A DNA stretch of 64,000 nucleotides from assembly GCA_024449915.1 (NCBI GenBank), contig JAMZAV010000438.1, forward strand, positions 62,001 to 126,000, in the 5' to 3' direction. This document shows positions 1 to 12,000 of this stretch, in pieces. Positions within the stretch are counted from its first letter, which is position 1, and each line of letters begins with the position of its first letter. A program made the position numbers and the translations under genes. This DNA is from Sweltsa coloradensis. Lineage: Eukaryota; Arthropoda; Insecta; Plecoptera; Chloroperlidae. Below the pieces are notes generated by a model. It searched no databases and was not told where the DNA came from. It saw only the letters and a program-made list of their open reading frames with translations.

Positions 1-436
1 CTGTGGTATTGTAATTACTTACCATGAAGAAATTCATTTTCCATAGCAGGATATAATATTAACATTTTGTTATTTGTAATTTTTTATTTGTGTTCTTTAA
101 TCTTAATTATAACGTTTAAAAAAGCATGTATATAGGTACGACCTCTTAGGATATTTGTAAATCCCAAAACAATCATGTATTTTTTAATCGTATTGACAAA
201 ATGCAGAAAGCAATTTTTTTTTAGAATCGCCACGTTTCTAATTTTCCAAGCGTTTCATGAAACCTTAAATTTTGTGTTTCGACACAATTCTCTATAACTA
301 ACTATAGAAAGCAATTTTAAGATTGTTTTCTGGTTTACTATTACCCATGCCGCGCAGAGTTGGCACTAAAATATAACGCTAGGAACCAGTTTTTACCTGG
401 CTTGATAATACACGCGTTTCATTTTAATGTTACTTT

Positions 437-453
437 TGGTGGAGGCGCCGGGT
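437..453 (+). repeat. tRNA-Ala 3'-end-like motif, copy 1 (GCG variant)
   Basis: TGGTGGAGGCGCCGGGT. The motif family TGGTGGAGGYGCCGGGT is the reverse complement of ACCCGGCRCCTCCA plus CCA, the expected 3' end of a mature alanine tRNA. It occurs ten times in this window. Confidence 0.8.
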
Positions 454-2456
454 CAGATGAAATCTATTGGCCGTGCATTCAGACGAGTTTATTTATTTTT
501 ACTTTGTTTTCCTTTGTGGTTTATAAAATGATTTGCAAATTATATTTTAGAAATTTAAGTAAACGATCATTCGAAAATATTTGTATTTTAATGATTAAAC
601 TAGGCCGATGCATATTATTTGATATTTTGAAAGTGTTATGATTTATTCAGTGTAAGGCATACATGCCTAAAAGTGAACGCATTTATTTTACTATCCTTGG
701 TGATCTTTCGATCCTGATTGATTGAAACTGAAGAAAAAATAAATTGTCAACTTATACAAATTTTCAACTTTTTGTTTTGATAGAGTTGAGCTCATTTTCG
801 AGATATCTCAATTATCTACACCACGACATTTTCGAGCGGTGTGCTGCCTCGGTAGCCGTCACTCTATAGAAATTATAAACGTGCCACCCGATGTTTGCCG
901 AGGTCACGTCTGTCCGTGGAGTTAGTTGTAGGGAGAGTATTATGATGTTGTACGTGTCGGCCGCCGCTCCTGGGGAATTAAAGTAAAGGGGTAGCTGCTG
1001 CACAAGTTGGCCAAACAGTGGATATTGCGATATGCAAAGTGGAAGGCAGGTGCTGTTCTCAACGGGAGAGAGACAAAGCCTTCCTTAGTCTCTCAGCCTC
1101 GGCCGATAGACTAGAGCCAGGTGAAGCCGTTCGAAATTGTTCCAGAGTTTCGAATCTATTTGAAAATTCCTAATAATATTGGAGCGTGTCTAAATCAATG
1201 TGGGTTAAAACGCATCAGAAATGAATATATACTGCAATCTGGAGTTAGTTCTTGGAAAATGAACATTTCATATTTTATTTAGAATGCCATACTATTTAAT
1301 TTTCAAAAAACTGTTTCAATAGAAATTTTGGGTTAATAAATAACAAAAGTTCTGAAACTATTTTGCGTCTCTCATCGTTATATATAATTTTAAAATATGT
1401 TTTAATGTAGGGGAAGGGCGACGAGATAGCAATTGTAATCAGATACTATTTATTCTCCTTTATACTCATGGGTTTAACGAATCAATGCTGATTAGATCCC
1501 ACTCTAATAGATCATTGTAAAAATCTGGATGAAATCTAGATTGTGCTATAATGAAAACGCTTACATGCAGTCATAACCCTATAATTGTTTGGCTTCTTGG
1601 TTAAAGATAGTTGACATATTATTGGTTAGAATGATTATGATGTTTATCAATCTTGTAATTTAATTTTACTTATTAAAAACATGTAACCTTGGCAGTGTAC
1701 CATTCAAAGTTGAAAACTGCGTATGGTATGACTAACAATGAGCGTTGGAGAGTAATTCTATTTTGCTGGTATAATACTAGATTTCGATAATATCGTGCTG
1801 TATTATGTTTTAAAGAGATAAAAATGTGTGACATAACACATTCAGACTTCTGAGATATGAACACTAAATGTTTCCATCATTGGCATACGACACGTGTGTT
1901 AAATTGTTGTTCTTCGCCTATTAGCTTGAAACACGTGAATCTTTGTTTTGTAAACTCGACCATTTCGCTTAGATGGTTCACGCCAGCTGATGGCTTCACG
2001 TGGAGTTAAAAGCCGAATGTGGACTAATAGCCCGTACAAGCCATGAAATTGCATTTGAAAAGATTATCAGGGAGTTTACACATCCGATTAGCACCCCCAG
2101 TCCATAGTACGATGACTCCGCGATAAATTTCGCACAATGATCGTTTAGATTGATGGTTATTCGAACCCCTTTCTTTAAATCATTGCATGAAGCTCTTGTT
2201 AAATTGAAAGGGTAGTTTAAATTTTAAATGTTTTTTTAAAATTCTTTCCATTAAAGCCACTTTTAATCCAAGGTCTCCACTCTACCATATCATGCCTCAC
2301 ACTAGAGTTGAGGTGAGGTCACGCTTGAGGAGCATTAACTCAGGGGATGAAGAACTATAATAGTGCAATGTGGATATTGTGATTTACTTGGCTGACCGAA
2401 CGTTTTTACCCTTTTGGGGCCCTAAAGTTTTCGGTATCTCTAAGTTATTAACGTGT

Positions 2457-2560
2457 ATATATTTATTTATTTGCTATGAATTTAACGTCTATCCTATTAA
2501 GTTATAAAAAATGATTTAAAAAGCTATCCTATTAAGTTATAAAAACTGATTTACAAAAAA
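2457..2560 (-). repeat. LINE-like 3' tail, minus strand, with internal 35-bp duplication
   Basis: Reverse complement reads tttgtaaatcagtttttata, aataggatag, acgttaaat and a degenerate (TAAA)n. The piece ctatcctattaagttataaa occurs twice, at 2489 and 2524. Confidence 0.55.
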
Positions 2561-2621
2561 GGACAACACATCGACATTGATCGACATCGACATCGACACA
2601 CCGTCGGGTCTACCCTTTAGA

Positions 2622-2633
2622 TGTGACGTCACA
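2622..2633. promoter_or_regulatory. 12-bp palindrome containing a CRE (TGACGTCA)
   Basis: TGTGACGTCACA about 90 bp before the first Lmx1 exon in the window. A CREB/ATF-type core; function not shown. Confidence 0.25.
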
Positions 2634-2724
2634 GAAGCTCCTTTGCTAGGCCTGATAAACAGATAATAAGGCCTTGGGATGGCACGTGCATCGTTACTGC
2701 CCAGTGGACTGATTCTTCTTTCAG

Positions 2725-2778
2725 GGTCGGTGGGCTGGTGGAGGACGGGGGCCGACTGAAAGCGGCGGCCCTGTGCGG
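2725..2778 (+). repeat. Duplicated start of Lmx1 exon a (54 bp, identical, in frame)
   Basis: Bases 2725-2778 are identical to 2818-2871, the start of the LIM1 exon, including the preceding cag. The copies are 93 bp apart, a multiple of three, with a 39-bp filler ending in its own acceptor. The upstream copy lacks the second cysteine of the first zinc pair, so it cannot form a LIM domain, but it is open through to the real exon. It could be a recent duplication, an alternative in-frame 31-codon extension, or an assembly error. Confidence 0.85.
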
Positions 2779-2817
2779 AGTCAGTGTCATCTCTCACACT
2801 AGGGCTGCTTGTTCCAG

Positions 2818-3027
2818 GGTCGGTGGGCTGGTGGAGGACGGGGGCCGACTGAAAGCGGCGGCCCTGTGCGGCGTCTGCTGTCGGCCCATCTGTGACCGCT
2901 ACATCATGAGGGTGACTGACACGTCCTATCACGAGCGATGTCTTCAGTGCTGCATCTGCGGCGGACGTCTGGCACACACGTGCTTTACCAGAGACTCTAA
3001 ACTCTACTGCCGACTGGACTACGACAG
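2818..3027 (+). CDS. Lmx1: Lmx1 exon a: LIM1 domain
   Basis: The reading frame gives a complete LIM1 zinc-binding pattern: CGVC, 17 residues, H-x2-C, C-x2-C and C-x2-D (LYCRLD). The exon enters in phase 2 and ends in phase 2 at CAG|gtagga, so its last two bases (ag) join the g of the next exon to make Arg. The acceptor ttgttccag directly precedes 2818. An identical exon start lies 93 bp upstream behind a second acceptor (tctttcag, 2724) in the same frame, so an exon starting at 2725 would add 31 residues before LIM1 without a stop. I chose 2818 because it gives a normal LMX1-like spacing before the first cysteine pair; either acceptor could be used. The exon is GC-rich against its surroundings. 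Confidence 0.9.
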
Positions 3028-6000
3028 GTAGGACGATCATCAGGCTCATCTCTTATAGTCTATCTATACAATCTAATCCCATACCATCTCTTTGGATGGT
3101 GACCATTCGATTAACTAGGAAAACGCTCAAGTCCCGCCGCGTTGTTGGATGAGCGTAATTGGTGAATTGAGCTGCCATGTGTTTTGCGGATTTTCTGTTG
3201 TTCTGTGAAAAAATCAGAACTTTGTTGAAATTTTTTTAAAATTAAATCAAATTAAATAAAAAATTAACTTTTTTTTTAATTAATCGTAATTTAAAAAAAG
3301 GAAAAAATCGTAATATTGAAATTTTCATAAGAAATAATTATTCGATTACGCACAAATTTTACACGAATATATTAATTCTTAAAATTAAGGTTCTGTGAAA
3401 AAATCATTATAATCGGATAAAGCATGTAGGTGTTATAAGTCGAAGAAATTTTTTAAAAATCGAAAAAATCGTAAATTTGCGATTTTCATGAGAAATAATT
3501 TTTCGATTGCGCTCAAAAACGTGGCTGTTCTTAGTTCAGAGATTTCGAAGGCCTCCATAAAATTTCATCGCAATCGGAGTATCGGTTTAGCCGGAATCGT
3601 GTTAACAGACAGACAAAAATACAGAAAAAAAAAACATTCCGGATTTTTTTCTCCAGTGTAGTGAAATGGAATCTTCGCTTCGCTCGCTACGCTCATCCGA
3701 AAAAATAGATGTTTGAGTTGTTGAAGTTTATTCTATTGTTAATTAACAATTCGGCATTTATGTATTTTCTTGTTCCAAATGAATAAATAAAATTCATTTT
3801 ATGCCTTTCTTATTTTTTATTGGAATTTGTTGTGTCTTTCATTGTCATAGTAGATGACATTTTGCTTCTAATTGCATTTTCGATGGAACATACTAAACAA
3901 TATCTATATATGGATGGAGACACTGCTGTATGGTTCCCAAGTTGGTTTCACTACATATTATTATTGTAGCAAGTTGTAGGGTAATGGGTAATTGTATGAT
4001 TCGCAAGTTGACTTCACTGTAGATTAGAGGCAGTGTTTTAAGGCACTTGTATGACTCGCCAGTTGTCTTTACTGCAAACTATTAGAGGTGGTTTTGAGGC
4101 AGTTATGATCGCAGTTGTTACTGCAACTATGAGGTTTTGAGGCAGTTGTATGATTCTCAAGCTGGCTCCACTGCAGACTAGTAGAGGCAGTTGTGAGGCA
4201 GTTGTGAGGCAGTTGTATTATTCGCAAGTTGTCTTCACTGCAGATTGGACTGACACACAACACAAGCTCAGCACTGCCTCGCGAATCCCTTGATGAGCGC
4301 CAAGACTCAAGTATTTTTATTGGGTCTCTCCACCGATGCCAGCGATTCAGCCAGTCCGTCTGTCCGTCTGTCTGATGGAAGTTTGTCCGGAATTCCACGG
4401 ACGTTGCAAGCAAATTCCTACATAGTTCCGCCAACAAACTTCTTCGACTTCTTCCCTTTCTTCTTTAGCCAACTTGAAACAGGCCCTGAGCTTTCGGACA
4501 AGCGAGCATGCAGTGGGCTATTCTACAGGCGTATACAAAAATTCGTGGAATATTATTTCTCGTGAAGTTTAGTGTTTTGGAATATCTTTCGTCCGATATA
4601 ATAGGGGAAAGTAGCGCTAACTTATATATTAAACATGTAACTCTGGCTATGAGTATCTCAATTTTCGGCGTTTTATTAATGGGTGTTCCAAGTTTATAAA
4701 TTAATGTCACTGTTAAATGTTTTTGATAAAATGTCCGTGTAATCTTTGGAAAATAAAACATACGAAGTAATAGAAACAGGTTGATATTTCGACAGTACGA
4801 CGCCATTTATGTTCTTGGTTTCCAAACTAATAGACTCCCAATAATAAATAATCAAATTGTTGCTAATTACTCATTGAAAATACTAATAAAACGCTTAGCT
4901 AATGTTTGTAGTTGATCTTCACCATATAAAATACGCTTCAAACAATTAACAACTTTCTAACTTCGTTTAAATTTTTGTTTTTATTTCGCCCGATAATATG
5001 TTGCTTCTAAATGCCCCATAAGTTTTAACAACGTATATAAAATATGAACATTTCATGCGACATATCGCAATTATTGCACCCACACTCTTTCTCTTTCTGC
5101 TGACCCCCCCCCCCCCACACACACACACACTCATTTCGTTTGTTTTACCTTTTTCACACCAAACTTTAAAATTAAATTAATACATTAATCAAGTATTTCG
5201 CTTCAACGTCGACGTCCGGCTTACAACACATAGTAACCACCGTCATCCCGCCATATAGTATTGAGGTATCGACCGGCCTAGCTACATCATTGCTATGTCA
5301 TAATCATATGTAGGCTAGCCATGGAGTACATAGATCAAAACATCAAAGGGAGGGTGAAACCTCCAACCCACCCCTATTCAATAAAATAAACCGCGGCACG
5401 CTTGTGTCCCCTATAGCCCACGACCCCGACCCCTCCATGCAACATATTGGCGTCCTCAGATTTCCGAGACGCAGAACGCAAGCAAGGACAATATGCTGCC
5501 ACCTCTGCACAATACGTACGCCGGCACCTGCGACGTCGTCCGGGGGGGTGCATGGCAAGTGACCCCACGTGATGTCACAAAGAGACTCGATTTCACTTTT
5601 TATGTCGTCGCCATGTTGGATTGACTTTGTGCGCCTCGACCACAACATAATATAGAGAGGTCGTCTTTTGTTTGCAGGGCCCCTACAAACAATGGTGTAG
5701 CGCACATCATATTCCTTGACGCGTACACGTGCGGCGATTTCTCGTACTACAAGAAATAATTTATTAATATATTCCAAACGGCGGCAGTGGTATTTATATC
5801 CATTTATTATCCATTAGAACCCCTTTGGTGCAATAAAATTAATAGTAGGAGGCGAAAAGTTTATTCGCCTTCATGCGTCGCTTTGCTAAATCTCCCAGCG
5901 CTTTAAGTCGCGTGTTCGGCGCTAGGCTGAAAAATGCCTCATGTAAAAGGCATGAGTGACGATAAACGAGGTATGCGCGTTAAATGAACGTTAGCGAACT

Positions 6001-9000
6001 TCCCTTAATGAGGGCCCTAAATAAATGAATGGGGATCTTGAGGGGTCGTTTATAGCGAAAAAGTCCTACAAGTGAAACAAAATGTAAATTAGATTGCTAC
6101 GTAGAAAGTTGGAAACTGTGTCGAGATAACTTATGCTGTGGGATTTCCTATTTTCGTTCAAAAAGAAGGGAAAGTTAATGTAAACATGTGATTTCTCTTT
6201 ACGGAATTTTCGAAGTTATTTTACGAGTGGGAAAGACAGGACAGAGCTTTCAGTCAGCTGGCATCCAATTACACTTTTTTCTAAATGTAGAATTACCGGT
6301 ACGTACATACATCCAACTAACGAACAAGAATATTGTATTGACATTTTGAAGGCTTTTTGGGTTACTTTTAGGATTTTGTAACTTTTGAGTGAGACCTTGA
6401 ATGTTGTCAGTATAATTATAATTAGGAAAACGCTTAAGTCCCGCCGCGTTGTTTGGATGAGCGTATTATTGGTGCACTAAGTTGCCATGTGTTTACGCGG
6501 ATTTTTACTGTTGTTCTGTGAAAAAATCATTAATTAGTCGAAGATTTTTTTTAAATAAATGAAATTAAATAAAAAATTAACTTTATTTTTTTAATTAATC
6601 GTAATTTTAAAAAAGAAAAAAATCGCAAAAATTCGATTTTCATGAGAAATAATTTTTTGATTACGCTCAAATTTCACACGAATATCTTAATTCATAAAAT
6701 AAAGGTTCTGTGAAAAAATCATTACAATAGGATAAAGCATGTAGGAGTTATAAGTCGAAGAAATGTTTTAAAATTCGAAAAAAATCGTAAAATTGCGTTT
6801 TTTATGAGAAAAAATTTCCCGATTGCGCTCAAAAACGTGGCAGTTCTAAGTTCAGAGATTTTGAAGGCCTCCATAAAATTTCATCACAATCGGAGTATCG
6901 GTTTAGCCGGAATCGTGTTAACAGACACACAAAAATACAAAAAGAAAGAAAGAAAGAAAAAAAAAAAAAAAACATTCCGGATTTTTTTTTCCAGTGTAGT
7001 GAAATGGAATCTTCGCTTCGCTCGCTACGCTCGCTACGCTCATCCAATAAAGATAAAATGTAATTTATTTACAAACTTTGCTATTTGTGTTGGCAATATC
7101 TACAATGCAAATTTGCCTATGCCCTCAAATTGTAATGCTAGTGGCATAAATGAAGTCAAGTCATGCACTATACTTTTTAGTAATGGGATAAATGAAACTA
7201 TGTTGTAGTTTGAAGATGTCGAAGAAAGAAAAATAACAGAGAAGTATACTTTTTTAACTGAAAATACGAACATGAATTAATTTAAGACATTGGTAATTTA
7301 CTATCGACCTAAAGAGGTCTTGAAATTAAAGGTTAGACACGACTGCTTTATGGGAACGGTAAATTTTCGTTCTTCCCATTTTCTATTTGACCACTGTTCC
7401 GAATAATTTACTATGGTCGTAAATTTGGGATACTAACTTATTGAAAGGAACTTTGTTAATTTACATCTTTACTTTATTTTTGAGTTCGTGTGCTATATTA
7501 ATGCTATATGTTACTCATTAGTTTCGTGTAACTTTTGTGAAACTATCATTGTTACGTATACTCTGGGTAAAGGGTCAGCATATTCAAAACTTTGCCTGCT
7601 CTCAATAAATGTTATTTACGTCTCAACTTATTTATAAAATTATTTTAAGTTGGCCGTAATGGCTATTTGGTTTTTGTTGTACCATTGAGTAGCTTTTACC
7701 TTTCAATTATTTAGTGAAACAACAGAATTTAATTTTACAATATATTTGATTGTCAATGAAACAACGCCATTTTCAATATACGTTGTATATAACTGGTTTC
7801 GTGATTCGTTTCAATTTAATTTCATGCCAGACCACAATGTGTGTGTATATACATACTTCAATCGTCTATGATATCAAATATCACGTTGTACATTCATATT
7901 TTCACATTACCCATTTTTTCTATCATAGACCTATATGAATATTCTTTACACAATCGCAGAATAATTATATGTAAATTATATTTGAAATTATTGCGAACTA
8001 AAATCAAATTTAAATCTAAATTAACTATAAATTAATAATACGAATTTTGTACCGTCACATCCCAGGCTACCAGTGATTAGATTGTACGGTTTACATTTTA
8101 TACGTATTCTATACATTAAAGTTTACAACGCAAGAACCTTCTTCAACTATGCGTTTTATTCGATATTAGCTTGGGACATTTACAAAAAGTATATAAATTG
8201 ACGCCACTAGTTTTGTAAGTCAAACTGCATGTAAAAGAGGGGAAAAACCAATGAATACTATATTTCTAAGTATAGGAGAGTAAATATATACGTTACCTCC
8301 AGTTAAAAAATTAAAATTAATTTTGCATTACATAAAAACACTTTTACCACCTTTTCTTACGTTGAAACTGCCTTGAAATCTTAAGATTTCTGTTCCGATT
8401 GCATCTGCATTATGTTTTCATTTCTTGTATTACCTTTTACTTGTTATTTAAATTATATTGTTACAAATTTGCATCCCGTGTGTTATATTTCGACAGTTTA
8501 CTGAATTGATTGACTCACTCAAGACAGTTCAGATTTGTTTTAAACGAGAGTTCGTAACATAACTGGATTACAGTATTTTGACTAGATTGGAAGTTTTAAG
8601 ATTTTAAGCGATCCCAACATTTTACATTGGATAAATTAGTAACATCTTTCTAATATTGTCCAGTGTATATTTGACAGTTTGTCGAAATAATTTGACTCTC
8701 AAAGACGCCAGGCTTTTTGATGACAGGATTAAGCAGTGAACATATTTCTGAATAGTGCGTATCCAGGAATTTCATAAGGGGGGGGTTTTAATCATTTTTT
8801 CATAGATGTCCAAGGCTAAGTGTGCGGGGTCCAGGGCTTGTCCCCCGACAATTTCGAATTCTTCAGGTCATTTGGTAAAATCTGTGCGGTTTTAAATTTA
8901 TCAAATGACGAACTTTTATCTACTAAAATCCCTGTGTTTCCCCAAAAGTTTTCTATTTCAAGGTATTTTGGTGAAAATCTTGTCGTTTTTAAAGCATGCA

Positions 9001-12000
9001 AATAACTTTTTATCTAAATCGTTTTATTAAAGTTATTATTTACAAATTTTTGGTGAAAATCGTCGTTGTTAAGTTTCGACAGTTACTGAATATTTCACTC
9101 AAACAGTCAAAAAATCAACTAAAAAGTTGCATACATATTTCTGAAAGTGGTTTTTTAAGCTTCTGCGCACCCTCTAATATTAAACCTGTTTTATTTACAT
9201 TTTTCTTTGAATTTGTTTGACTCTACAAAGTCGTATGACAGTTTTTGTGAGAAATGGTTTAAGCAAAAATCGCCAAAAATATTTATGATGGAAAAATAAA
9301 GGTACATCTTCTCTAATATTCGTCCCATGTGTTATATTTTGACAAGTTTGTCGAAATAATTTGACTCTCAAAGACAGTCAGGCTGTTTTGATGACAGAAT
9401 TCAAGCAAAGATCGCCAGACATATTTCTGAATGAGAGGACAATGCTTTGCTCTCCTCTAATATTTGTCTCCGTGGCCGATGTTGACTCAAACTGGTCGAG
9501 CTGAGCGAATACACGCAGACTCCGGCCAAAGCTCGGGGACTTTGAGTGTTGACTTAAAGTTCCAATATTGCCATGCGGATCTGTCCGCCGGCAGGGGGGG
9601 GGGGGGGTCACGTGTCTAAACCCTAGGGTTTCCTGTGTGCTTCTCGGGCACCACCTCGGGGAATCACGAAGCGGGTCGGTCAAGAGATGAGAGAGCACCA
9701 ATTGCCTCGAGTTCCTATTGACCTCGTTTGATCAAGGGGGTGAGATCCGTTGACCGTTACGCCTCTTCGTCGTCGCCTCTTAGTGCTCGCTACAGGTTCG
9801 GGGGCAATTTCAGCGCTAACTTTTCACTTCGGTCGAGGAGGTACGTGACTTTGAACGCGGCGACGAAAATGAAAAGGTCGAAAAGAGCTAAGGGAAATAT
9901 CGGACATGAGCAATGATGGTAATTTGTATTGACGGAGTTTTTGTTTGCTTTTGCTGCTATCCGAACTCGCACATAAGAGCGTCCCTTTTGTTCTTCCATA
10001 CGAGACACTAGTCAAATTAAATTTTATTGCATCACCATACATTTTTCCGTTACTTAATCATTAGGGAAAATAGTTTTACGTAATACTTCCGTATCACGAT
10101 TTTTGTCGTCCAGTACAAAACTCGTGTTTCCTTTGAAAGACAATGGGAAAATGATTAAAGAATGGTAAAATTATGTAGTAGTTTAATGCGAGACTTCTAA
10201 TGCATCTAATCCGTACGAAAATTTAAATAGTTATTACTTTAATCTCAGAAGCAAATCGTTAGAAATTCAATGAAACATTTCGCCTCATTACACATGACTT
10301 CCCGATAGCATTCTGCATCTAACGTGAGTTTAAACAGAGCTTAATGAACATGTGGCCTGGGGCGGCTCCATTGTAAACCCCGTGACACTCGTAATCCCTC
10401 AACAACCGCCAAACCACAAGTCATAATCCACGATCAATAGCGACGCTACCTTATCAGCCGACTCCGATCTCATGACAATCAACGCACTGGATATCTGAAT
10501 AAATAACAGATATTGAATGCTGTCATCGAACATTTAATTAGTCTTTGTGGTGGTGTTTCATAAACGGCTATTGGCAGGAGTCAAATTATTGGCATATGAG
10601 AGGGGTGACCAAGCAGATGATGAGATTAATATTCATAATGGGCGAGTCAAAGTGACTGAATGATATTTGTTGCTCACTTGTATTATTATGATTATGTCGG
10701 GAAATCATTAACAATGTTGTATTTTACCACTACGATGCGACAAAATAAGCAGCCATACTTATATATTTTAATTATTGTAAAATAAACTAAACCAACACAA
10801 CATCAAGATATTTATAGTTATAATGAGAATTTGCTTCTTGATGTATCTATATTATAACTACGCTCGACTAGTTTTTTTGGGAAATCTATCCATGATCTGT
10901 GGTGTTTGAAATTTTGGTTGCCAAAGCAGAATAAAACGTAATGTTATTGTCTATTTTCGTTACCTATTTTCCGTTACGTTACATTTGCAAGACAGTACGT
11001 TCAGAATGTTACTCTAGAATAAAAACACATTTCATTTCCCTATGCTGGATCAGCAGAAACTTGTTTTTGTAGAGGAGAGGAGCCGTGTTCTGTTTGTAAG
11101 CGAAATGTTCTTATGCCTGGTTTCTGAACAACGAGTTTTTGTAATAGTTCGGTTGGAGCAACCAGCAACGCACTCAACTATTTCCAAGTCTTATCTTGTA
11201 AGTGAACTGCGGTTATTGATTTCCTGTGAGCTCACGTCGTAAAGACACACACATACTCAGTAATAGGGGTGTTTTGTGTATAGGCAATCGTGTTTATGTA
11301 ATAATAAGCTCATATTTTGCGATGGAATGATTGCCATAGGTTCTAAATAGGATTTATTTATCATGTGAGTATATTTACGTCGACTTTTGGGCCATAAGTA
11401 GTTAATTCGAAACGAGCAATTGAAATTTTAAGGGGATTTGACCACACAATTTTCTAACCAGTTTTTTAACAATGTGTGGCTTTATTAGGTATCGCCATAA
11501 ATCCAAAACGATGTTTACGTTCTCACACACACGTTTAATGACCCGGCACCTCCATCATCAAAACATAAACCAAAATTTAAAGAAATACATTTTCTTCGGT
11601 ATTGTAAGCATTATGATCCCAATACACATTTACATGCCCAAAAAGTCATATTCCCGTTTTAGTTTTTCACTTTTTTCCGTTATTTTGATGTAGAGTCCAA
11701 ATATCGATACTAAAAATATTCCCACGTCGATAGCGTATCGAAATATTGATTTATTTGCCAACCCCTACCCTAATTAGTTCGTAAAATTACTAATTAGTTT
11801 AACGGCACATTTAACATGGCCTATTACGATGTATCCTAATCCACAATTTGATTGGTTCATAATCAAAATATGGAAAGATGATAACAAATGTAATATTTTA
11901 TTTTGTTCGAAATATCATGTTCATTTCAACCTGTTTGCCAATCAATATAGGCTGCGAGTATTAAGAATAAAATGTGAAGAAAAATACTATATGGGGAACC

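Larger units (their letters stand above)
1..2724. other. 5' flank or upstream intron of Lmx1
   Basis: AT-rich sequence with no coding exon that I can recognise. It holds a tRNA-Ala-like motif at 437-453, a LINE-like 3' tail on the minus strand at 2457-2560 and a 12-bp CRE palindrome at 2622-2633. A less AT-rich patch around 1960-2110 could be conserved noncoding DNA, but nothing specific can be shown. The exon with the start codon must lie here unseen or beyond the window. Confidence 0.5.

Noticed and set aside
360..641. 93-codon open frame near the start of the window
   Set aside because: No domain, AT-rich composition, no splice-compatible link to Lmx1; it also contains the tRNA-Ala-like tag.
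2537..3049. 170-codon open frame on the minus strand across the LIM1 exon
   Set aside because: It is the antisense shadow of the GC-rich exon and its duplicated start; it contains the same repeat twice and no recognisable domain.
3920..4250. CRISPR-like array
   Set aside because: Repeat units are long, irregular and lack unique spacers; it is a minisatellite in animal DNA.
6804..7208. 134-codon open frame
   Set aside because: It lies mostly inside the GGATGAGCG-family repeat and runs out into unrelated flank; it is a repeat-derived frame.
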